A stretch of DNA of 5,833 nt, taken from contig CAIYZI010000642.1 in assembly GCA_903930665.1 (NCBI GenBank), forward strand, positions 1 through 5,833, given 5' to 3'. The notes beneath the pieces were generated by a model that made no database searches, was not told the DNA's origin, and worked only from the letters and a program-made list of their open reading frames with translations. This DNA is from an uncultured beta proteobacterium (lineage in GTDB: Bacteria; Pseudomonadota; Gammaproteobacteria; Burkholderiales; Burkholderiaceae). This document shows, piece after piece, positions 1 through 4,588 of the stretch (within the stretch, counting starts at the first letter, position 1; the number at the start of each line of letters is the position of its first letter). Position numbers and translations under genes: made by a program.

Positions 1-233
1 CTGCCTGAAGTAATGCTCTCGTAAATACTGCGAATATCTCCACCAGCACAGAAAGCCTTTTCGCCTTCACCTTTAACCAGTACTGCCAAAACCTCCTGAT
101 CGCTTTCCCAATCCTTGAGCGTTTTATGCATCAGTTTGATCATTGAATAATTCAATGCATTTAATGCTTTGGGTCGATTCAAAGTGATCAGACCCAGCCC
201 ATTTTTTTTCTCAAAAAGAATTTCGTCACTCAT
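1..233 (-). CDS. 3-hydroxyisobutyryl-CoA hydrolase, N-terminal part (cut by window edge)
   Basis: This crotonase-superfamily enzyme is likely the hydrolase that releases free 3-hydroxyisobutyrate from its CoA thioester in valine breakdown. Only 77 complete N-terminal codons are visible. They begin MSDEILFEKKNGLGLITLN, followed by the crotonase signature RPKALNAL at about residues 20-27. AFCAGGDIRSIYE follows at residues 60-72. The CAGGDI form, followed by a short aromatic/acidic stretch, is typical of 3-hydroxyisobutyryl-CoA hydrolases, whereas true hydratases usually have AAGADI. The catalytic acidic residues lie beyond the window. The ATG at 231-233 is 21 nt after the mmsB stop, so the gene is almost certainly last or near-last in the same transcript. 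Its Shine-Dalgarno match is poor (TGGAA is too far upstream), which suggests weaker or coupled translation. The main alternative is another enoyl-CoA hydratase/isomerase; the operon context favours the hydrolase. Confidence 0.85.
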   Translation of the reverse strand, partial: MSDEILFEKKNGLGLITLNRPKALNALNYSMIKLMHKTLKDWESDQEVLAVLVKGEGEKAFCAGGDIRSIYESITSG

Positions 234-254
234 CAGATGGATTCCAGGAATTGC

Positions 255-1151
255 TTATTTTTTTGTAAACAAATTAATGACCGCGGAAAAATCCAGACCG
301 CCACTACCTTGCAAGCTAAATGTTTGATAGATCTGTTGAGCCAGACTACCCAATGGAACAGGTTGTTTTGCCAATTTTGCTGCCTCAGTTGCTAAACCTA
401 AGTCCTTCAACATGAGATCCGAGCCAAAGCCTCCTGTATATCCGCGTGAAGCAGGCACATTTTCCAATACGCCAGGGTAAGGGTTATAAGTATCAGAGCT
501 CCAGCAACGGCCACTTGAAGTATTAATGATGCCTGCCAATACTTTTGCATCCATACCCAATGAAACACCTAAAGCCATGGCCTCAGCAGTACCAATCATG
601 GAGATACCTAAAAGCATATTATTGGCAACCTTTGCCACCTGTCCATTGCCAGCGCCACCGCAATAAACAATATTTTTACCCATTGATTGCAGTAGCGATT
701 TCATTTGAATGAACAGGGCCTCTTCGCCTCCAACCATGAAAGTTAAAGTACCGGCTTCGGCACCGCCAGTACCACCAGAGACAGGAGCATCTAACATCAA
801 TGCGCCTTTTTCAGCAGCAGCCTTCGCAACCTCTCGTGCAGACATAGGATCGATCGTTGAAGAATCCATCAGCACAATGCCCTTAACATTAGCTGACAAC
901 AATCCATTCTCGCCAAGATAGACAGACTTCACATGTTGGGCAGCAGGCAGCATTGTTACCACTACTTCCACTCCAGAATCTAGAGTAGCTGCAGGAGTTG
1001 TGGCTGCTTTTACTTTGCCATCACCCAGCTTTACTAAAGCATCAACATTTGACTGAACTACGTCAAACACAGTCAACTCGTGACCAGCCTTAAGCAAGTT
1101 ACGCGCCATAGGGGCACCCATATTACCTAAACCGATGAATCCTATTTTCAT
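255..1151 (-). CDS. mmsB: 3-hydroxyisobutyrate dehydrogenase
   Basis: This cytoplasmic enzyme oxidises 3-hydroxyisobutyrate to methylmalonate semialdehyde with NAD+ as the valine pathway proceeds. The 298-residue length is normal for the family. The N-terminal Rossmann fold opens with MKIGFIGLGNMG, giving the GxGxxG dinucleotide motif at residues 7-12, followed by the family signature APMARNLLKAGH. The substrate-binding loop DAPVSGGTGG is at 121-130. The catalytic lysine is K174 in GNGQVAKVANN, and the conserved lysine in LMLKDLGLA is at 249. The SSGRCWSSDTYNP block (212-224) is characteristic of 3-hydroxyisobutyrate dehydrogenases and separates it from tartronate-semialdehyde reductases of the same superfamily. 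The ATG start is supported by AAGGGA (1157-1162), 5 nt upstream. The gene lies 17 nt after the enoyl-CoA hydratase gene and 21 nt before the hydrolase gene. The open frames antisense to it are shadows. Confidence 0.95.
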   Translation of the reverse strand: MKIGFIGLGNMGAPMARNLLKAGHELTVFDVVQSNVDALVKLGDGKVKAATTPAATLDSGVEVVVTMLPAAQHVKSVYLGENGLLSANVKGIVLMDSSTIDPMSAREVAKAAAEKGALMLDAPVSGGTGGAEAGTLTFMVGGEEALFIQMKSLLQSMGKNIVYCGGAGNGQVAKVANNMLLGISMIGTAEAMALGVSLGMDAKVLAGIINTSSGRCWSSDTYNPYPGVLENVPASRGYTGGFGSDLMLKDLGLATEAAKLAKQPVPLGSLAQQIYQTFSLQGSGGLDFSAVINLFTKK

Positions 1152-1156
1152 ATTCG

Positions 1157-1162
1157 TCCCTT
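1157..1162 (-). promoter_or_regulatory. Ribosome binding site of mmsB
   Basis: AAGGGA on the minus strand lies 5 nt before the mmsB ATG, in the 17-nt spacer after the hydratase gene. It supports the chosen start. Confidence 0.7.
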
Positions 1163-1168
1163 GATTCT

Positions 1169-1945
1169 TTATTGATCTTTAAATACAGGTGGGCGTTTCT
1201 CAGAGAAGGCATTCATACCTTCTTTTTGATCTTCTGTGGAGAATGTTGAATGGAACAGGCGTCTTTCAAAATGAATACCTTCATTTAAAGAGACTTCATA
1301 CGCTCTATTTACCGCATCCTTAGCCATCATTGTTATAGGCAATGACATAGAGGCAATCTTTTCTGCGGTTTTCAATGCATCAGAAATTAGTTGATCCAGA
1401 GGAACTACCCTACTAACCAATCCAGCTCTTTCAGCTTCTGCGGCATCCATCATGCGACCGGTCAGAACCATTTCCATTGCCTTAGATTTACCAACCAGGC
1501 GCGTTAGACGTTGCGTACCACCAGCACCAGGAATTGTGCCAATAGTAATTTCTGGTTGGCCAAATTTGGCATTATCAGCGGCAATGATAAAGTCACACAT
1601 CATAGCCAATTCACATCCACCACCAAGCGCATATCCCGCAACAGCAGCGATCGTTGGCTTGCGAAACTTAACGATACTTTCCCAAGTTGCGGTAATAAAG
1701 TCGGCCTTATAAACATCCATATAAGACCAATCTTTCATCACCTTAATATCCGCACCAGCTGCAAATGCTTTTTCACTACCTGTAAGTACAACAGCAGCAA
1801 CTTTTGGATCGTGTGCCAATACATCAAGCGCTTCACCAAGTTCCCTTGTTAAATCAGGACTAAGCGCATTTAAAGCTTTAGGGCGATTAAGGGTAATGAG
1901 TGCTACTTTGCCATGAGTGGTAACAATAATATTTTCGTAAGTCAT
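1169..1945 (-). CDS. Enoyl-CoA hydratase (crotonase), probable methacrylyl-CoA hydratase
   Basis: This 258-residue enzyme is a classic short crotonase that adds water across the double bond of 2-enoyl-CoA thioesters. In this operon the expected substrate is methacrylyl-CoA, giving 3-hydroxyisobutyryl-CoA; that specificity is inferred from neighbours, not from residues. The CoA/oxyanion signature AFAAGADIK spans 60-68, and GYALGGGCELAMMCD spans 104-118 and supplies the second oxyanion-hole glycine. Both catalytic glutamates of true hydratases are present: E112 in GGGCE and E132 in FGQPEITIG. This argues for genuine hydratase activity rather than an isomerase or hydrolase. GTIPGAGGTQRLTRLVG (136-152) also closely resembles mitochondrial short-chain enoyl-CoA hydratase. 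The ATG start follows a strong Shine-Dalgarno TAAGAGG (1951-1957), 5 nt upstream. The gene is 13 nt downstream of mmsA, so the two are cotranscribed and probably translationally coupled. Confidence 0.93.
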   Translation of the reverse strand: MTYENIIVTTHGKVALITLNRPKALNALSPDLTRELGEALDVLAHDPKVAAVVLTGSEKAFAAGADIKVMKDWSYMDVYKADFITATWESIVKFRKPTIAAVAGYALGGGCELAMMCDFIIAADNAKFGQPEITIGTIPGAGGTQRLTRLVGKSKAMEMVLTGRMMDAAEAERAGLVSRVVPLDQLISDALKTAEKIASMSLPITMMAKDAVNRAYEVSLNEGIHFERRLFHSTFSTEDQKEGMNAFSEKRPPVFKDQ

Positions 1946-1950
1946 ATGGG

Positions 1951-1957
1951 CCTCTTA
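1951..1957 (-). promoter_or_regulatory. Ribosome binding site of the enoyl-CoA hydratase gene
   Basis: TAAGAGG on the minus strand starts one base after the mmsA stop codon and ends 5 nt before the hydratase ATG. The site fills most of the 13-nt spacer, so ribosomes terminating on mmsA would sit on it. That arrangement favours coupled translation. Confidence 0.7.
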
Positions 1958-1958
1958 A

Positions 1959-3461
1959 TTACTTCAAACTAATGGTGGTATTTACGCCAGCAGAGGCCGT
2001 ACTATCGTCAAACCAACGTGCGGTAACTGTTTTGGTTTGCGTATAGAACGCAATGACTTGCTTGCCGTAAGGACCAAGATCACCTAGTTTAGAGGCGCGC
2101 GATCCAGTAAAGGAAAACATTGGGACTGGAACTGGAATTGGAACGTTAATACCAACCTGACCAATATCAATTTCTTCCTGGAACTTGCGCGCAGAGGCAC
2201 CTGATTGAGTGAAAATAGCTGTTCCATTGCCATTTGGGTTTTTATTGATCATGGCGATAGCCTCATCAATATCTTTTGCAAAACTAATGCACAGTACTGG
2301 GCCAAAAATTTCTTGCTCGTAAATTGCCATCCCAGGCTTCACACCTGAAAAAATAGTTGGCCCTACAAAGTTACCATTTTCATATCCGACAACCTTGACT
2401 TGTCTGCCGTCGAGCTCTAACTTAGCTTCTGCTGCACCCTTCTCAATCAAGCCACTTACGCGGCTGTAAGCGCCCTGAGAAACCAATGGCCCAACATCGG
2501 TACCGGCTTCAACACCAGCATTGACTTTCAATGCTTTAGATTTTTCGACTAAATCTGCAACCCAGTTTTTGGCATCACCAACCAAAACGGCTACAGAGAT
2601 CGCCATACAGCGCTGACCGGCTGCCCCAAAAGCAGCACCGAGCAAATTGTTTAATGTCTGCTCTTTATTGGCATCAGGCATGATGATCGCGTGATTTTTT
2701 GCACCCATCATGCACTGCACCCGCTTGCCGCTCAATGAAGCACGGTTATACACATGGGTACCGACGCGTGTCGAGCCAACAAAGGAAACCGCTTTAATGT
2801 CTGGGTGATCACAGATACCATTCACAACAGATTCACCACCGTGAATAACATTCAATACACCTGCAGGCACACCAGCTTGTGCAGCCAGCTCTACCAAACG
2901 CATCGTAACCATAGGGTCTTGCTCAGAAGGTTTTAATACAAAAGTATTGCCAGTCACGATTGCCATAGGGAACATCCACAAAGGGATCATTGCTGGAAAA
3001 TTGAAAGGGGTGATACCTGCACAAACACCGATCGGTTGCAAGAGACTATAAGTGTCCACACCGCCTGCTACGTTATTAGCAAATTCACCCAATTGGAGAT
3101 TGCCAATTGCAGCAGCGTGCTCTACAACCTCAAGACCACGAAATACATCACCTTCAGCATCTGCCAAGGTCTTACCTTGTTCCGCAGTCAAAATAGCAGC
3201 AAGTTCTTTCATGTTTTCACGAATTAACTGCTGATACTTGAGAAAAATACGAGCTCTTGCACCAATTGAAGTCTTTTTCCAGGTAGCAAATGCTTTGGCT
3301 GCGCTTGCAACCGCCTCATTGACTTCATCAGCCGTTGCAAAAGGAACACGTGCCAGCACTTCTTGCGTTGCTGGATTGACCACATCGCGCCATTCTTGTG
3401 TTTTGGACTGAACCAATTGACCATTAATAAATAAGGGGATATTTGGTGGATTTGTGGTCAT
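1959..3461 (-). CDS. mmsA: Methylmalonate-semialdehyde dehydrogenase (CoA-acylating)
   Basis: This ALDH-superfamily enzyme converts methylmalonate semialdehyde, NAD+ and CoA to propionyl-CoA, NADH and CO2, the last step of distal valine catabolism. From the chosen ATG it has 500 residues, the usual family length. Visible hallmarks are the oxyanion asparagine N154 in TPFNFP, the NAD-binding lysine K177 in FVLKPSE, the SFVGSTRVG turn (226-234), the nucleophile C285 in GAAGQRC, and E384 in EIFGPV. The glutamate that acts as general base in hydrolytic ALDHs is replaced in MGAKNHA (N256). That is expected for the CoA-dependent branch, as are R108 and R284 next to the active site. An in-frame ATG 22 codons upstream (3527) lacks a Shine-Dalgarno and would add an atypical N-terminus, while ATG 3461 has AAAGGA 7 nt upstream. 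It is the first gene of the operon, divergent from the LysR gene. Confidence 0.96.
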   Translation of the reverse strand: MTTNPPNIPLFINGQLVQSKTQEWRDVVNPATQEVLARVPFATADEVNEAVASAAKAFATWKKTSIGARARIFLKYQQLIRENMKELAAILTAEQGKTLADAEGDVFRGLEVVEHAAAIGNLQLGEFANNVAGGVDTYSLLQPIGVCAGITPFNFPAMIPLWMFPMAIVTGNTFVLKPSEQDPMVTMRLVELAAQAGVPAGVLNVIHGGESVVNGICDHPDIKAVSFVGSTRVGTHVYNRASLSGKRVQCMMGAKNHAIIMPDANKEQTLNNLLGAAFGAAGQRCMAISVAVLVGDAKNWVADLVEKSKALKVNAGVEAGTDVGPLVSQGAYSRVSGLIEKGAAEAKLELDGRQVKVVGYENGNFVGPTIFSGVKPGMAIYEQEIFGPVLCISFAKDIDEAIAMINKNPNGNGTAIFTQSGASARKFQEEIDIGQVGINVPIPVPVPMFSFTGSRASKLGDLGPYGKQVIAFYTQTKTVTARWFDDSTASAGVNTTISLK

Positions 3462-3468
3462 GAATATT

Positions 3469-3474
3469 TCCTTT
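3469..3474 (-). promoter_or_regulatory. Ribosome binding site of mmsA
   Basis: AAAGGA on the minus strand lies 7 nt before the ATG at 3461. It decides the mmsA start in favour of the 500-residue form over the 522-residue form that would begin at 3527, where no purine-rich site precedes the ATG. Confidence 0.75.
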
Positions 3475-3528
3475 GAGTTGATTAACAAAACATTATTGAG
3501 TTCGAATGAAGATAAGGATATATGCATA

Positions 3529-3554
3529 AAAATGTATTAACAACACTACATTTT
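3529..3554. repeat. Inverted repeat, candidate operator A
   Basis: AAAATGTA (3529-3536) and TACATTTT (3547-3554) form a perfect 8-bp inverted repeat around a 10-nt spacer. The arms continue imperfectly outward to TGCA on the left (3523-3526) and GCA on the right (3555-3557). The size and dyad symmetry suit a dimeric regulator such as the adjacent LysR-type protein. The inner T/A pair is 12 rather than 11 bases apart, so it is not a textbook T-N11-A box. It overlaps the putative -35 region of mmsA. Confidence 0.5.
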
Positions 3555-3571
3555 GCAAGTTTAATCTGCAA
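3553..3571. repeat. Inverted repeat, candidate operator B
   Basis: TTGCA (3553-3557) and TGCAA (3567-3571) form a perfect 5-bp inverted repeat with a 9-nt spacer. The dyad can be lengthened to CATT-TTGCA versus CATTATTGCA if one base is skipped. It shares two bases with operator candidate A, and a further TGCA lies at 3575-3578. TGCA therefore occurs four times between 3523 and 3578. It could be a second regulator contact site; chance occurrence in AT-rich DNA cannot be excluded. Confidence 0.4.
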
Positions 3572-3622
3572 TAATGCACACAATAAAACCTCATCAACCT
3601 TAGAATATTGGTAATAAATTCA

Positions 3623-4513
3623 ATGAATTGGGATCATTTACAGTATTTTTTAGCGCTTGCAAAAGATGGAAGATTGGTTGTCGCGGCCCGGTCTTTAGGG
3701 GTAAACCACACCACGGTTTCCAGGCGGATTCAGGCTCTGGAGCGAGAAATGGGCGTTCAGTTATTCACACGAAACAATGTCGGCTTTGAATTAACGGAAG
3801 CTGGCATACAACTGCAAGAGATCGCTCATAAGGTAGAGCGACAAATTCATGGGATTAACAAAAACGTACAGTCAGAAAATACTGAAATTACAGGCACTGT
3901 TCGAATAGGTGCAACTGAAGGATTTGGCGCTTATATTGTTGGGCCGATTCTTTATCGCCTTGGGAAAAAGTTTCCCCGATTGTCCATTGACCTGCTATCC
4001 CTTCCTCGGATTGTTAATCTTTCACGCCGAGAGGCTGATATTGCGATCACACTCCAAAGACCTACACGCGGACCTTACCTTGTCACAAAGCTAAGAGACT
4101 ATGAGTTAAAGCTGTATGCATCCAATGAATATTTGGAGTCCAATCCCAAAATCAATACCCGCAGCGATTTAGATAAACAGGCCTTCATTAGCTATGTTGA
4201 TGATTTACTATTTAGCAAGGAACTGAGCTACCTCGATGAAATCTGTAAACCAAAACAAATCTCATTTCGCAGCACAAGCATTCAATCCCAACTGCAAGCA
4301 GCGCGTTCTGGTCTAGGGGTCGCCATTCTCCCCAGCTTTATGGCTAACGAGGTTACTGGTCTACAGGAAATATTGCCGAAAGAGATCAGCATTATTCGTA
4401 GCTTTTGGATGATCATGCCCAATGAATATAAAAAAATTGAGCGCATGAATGTGGTTTGGGACACCCTTAAAAAAGAAGCATCAATATCAATAAAAAACCC
4501 GACCACTCAGTAG
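3623..4513 (+). CDS. LysR-type transcriptional regulator, probable regulator of the mms operon
   Basis: This 296-residue DNA-binding protein has the two-domain LysR layout and normal family length. The winged helix-turn-helix is at about residues 1-60: NWDHLQYFLALAKDGRL, then AARSLGVNHTTVSRRIQALE at about 21-40, then the wing VQLFTRNNVGFELTEAG. A linker helix follows, then a periplasmic-binding-protein-like effector domain from about 90 (GTVRIGATEGFGAYIVGPIL) to the end. It includes the STSIQSQLQAARSGLGVAILPSFMA-type segment (217-241), common in LysR effector domains. The ATG at 3623 gives the canonical N-terminus; a TTG at 3608 would add five residues and has no better ribosome site. Both have weak Shine-Dalgarno sequences, consistent with low expression. 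Its divergence from mmsA suggests that it controls the operon, perhaps in response to a valine-pathway intermediate. The effector is unknown. In Pseudomonas aeruginosa the equivalent regulator (MmsR) is of the AraC family instead. Confidence 0.92.
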   Translation: MNWDHLQYFLALAKDGRLVVAARSLGVNHTTVSRRIQALEREMGVQLFTRNNVGFELTEAGIQLQEIAHKVERQIHGINKNVQSENTEITGTVRIGATEGFGAYIVGPILYRLGKKFPRLSIDLLSLPRIVNLSRREADIAITLQRPTRGPYLVTKLRDYELKLYASNEYLESNPKINTRSDLDKQAFISYVDDLLFSKELSYLDEICKPKQISFRSTSIQSQLQAARSGLGVAILPSFMANEVTGLQEILPKEISIIRSFWMIMPNEYKKIERMNVVWDTLKKEASISIKNPTTQ

Positions 4514-4521
4514 TCGGGTTT
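4492..4521 (-). terminator. Intrinsic terminator between convergent genes, overlapping the regulator's stop
   Basis: AAACCCGAC (4495-4503) pairs with GTCGGGTTT (4513-4521). After one mismatch, a further 2-bp inner pairing leaves a TCA loop. Read on the minus strand, the stem runs into TTTTTT (4497-4492), the proper U-tract for the transporter transcript. On the plus strand only the paired TTT follows, so termination of the regulator transcript would be weaker. The regulator's last five codons and TAG (4511-4513) lie inside the hairpin. Confidence 0.85.
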
Positions 4522-4544
4522 GATGAAATTACAGACGAAATGAC

Positions 4545-4564
4545 AGACTAAAGCATCTTAGTCT
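4545..4564. repeat. Small hairpin in the convergent spacer
   Basis: AGACTAA (4545-4551) and TTAGTCT (4558-4564) form a perfect 7-bp inverted repeat with a 6-nt loop, in the 75-nt spacer between the regulator and transporter stops. It has only two G-C pairs and no clean T-run on either side, so it is unlikely to terminate by itself. It might protect a transcript 3' end or assist the stronger terminator next to it. Confidence 0.4.
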
Positions 4565-4588
4565 TAATACATTTCTCAATACAAGATA

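Larger units (their letters stand above)
3462..3622. promoter_or_regulatory. Divergent mmsA / lysR intergenic control region
   Basis: This 161-bp AT-rich spacer between divergent start codons must hold promoters for both sides. For mmsA, a weak candidate reads TTGTTA (minus strand of 3538-3543), 17 nt, then TATCCT (3515-3520). For the regulator, candidates are TTGAGT (3496-3501), 17 nt, then TATATG (3519-3524), or a good -10-like AATAAT at 3570-3575 with a poor -35. None is strong, which fits activator-dependent transcription. The two promoter zones overlap the inverted repeats listed separately, as expected where a LysR-type protein autoregulates and activates its neighbour. The sequence also contains the palindromes TATGCATA (3521-3528) and TTCGAA (3501-3506). 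The promoter positions are inference; the presence of a divergent control region is well supported by the layout. Confidence 0.7.

Noticed and set aside
241..251. Palindrome ATTCCAGGAAT in the mmsB-hydrolase spacer as an operator
   Set aside because: It is short, with a one-base centre, overlaps a translation initiation region inside an operon, and has no second copy in the window. Chance is the simpler explanation.
709..1852. Plus-strand open frames antisense to mmsB and the hydratase gene
   Set aside because: They lack recognisable domains and ribosome sites and lie fully opposite well-supported enzyme genes, so they are shadows.
2108..2146. Pro/Val-rich repeat-like stretch NVPIPVPVPMFSFTGSR in MmsA as an insertion
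   Set aside because: This proline-rich segment is part of the conserved C-terminal region of methylmalonate-semialdehyde dehydrogenases and is not an anomaly.
3462..3527. N-terminal extension of mmsA by 22 codons from the in-frame ATG at 3527
   Set aside because: It has no Shine-Dalgarno, its start lies in the palindrome of the control region, and the added residues look unlike the family. The ATG at 3461 has a good AAAGGA and gives the standard 500-residue protein.
3608..3610. TTG as the start of the LysR-type regulator
   Set aside because: It adds only five residues, has no ribosome site, and the ATG at 3623 gives the canonical MNWDHLQYF start of the family.
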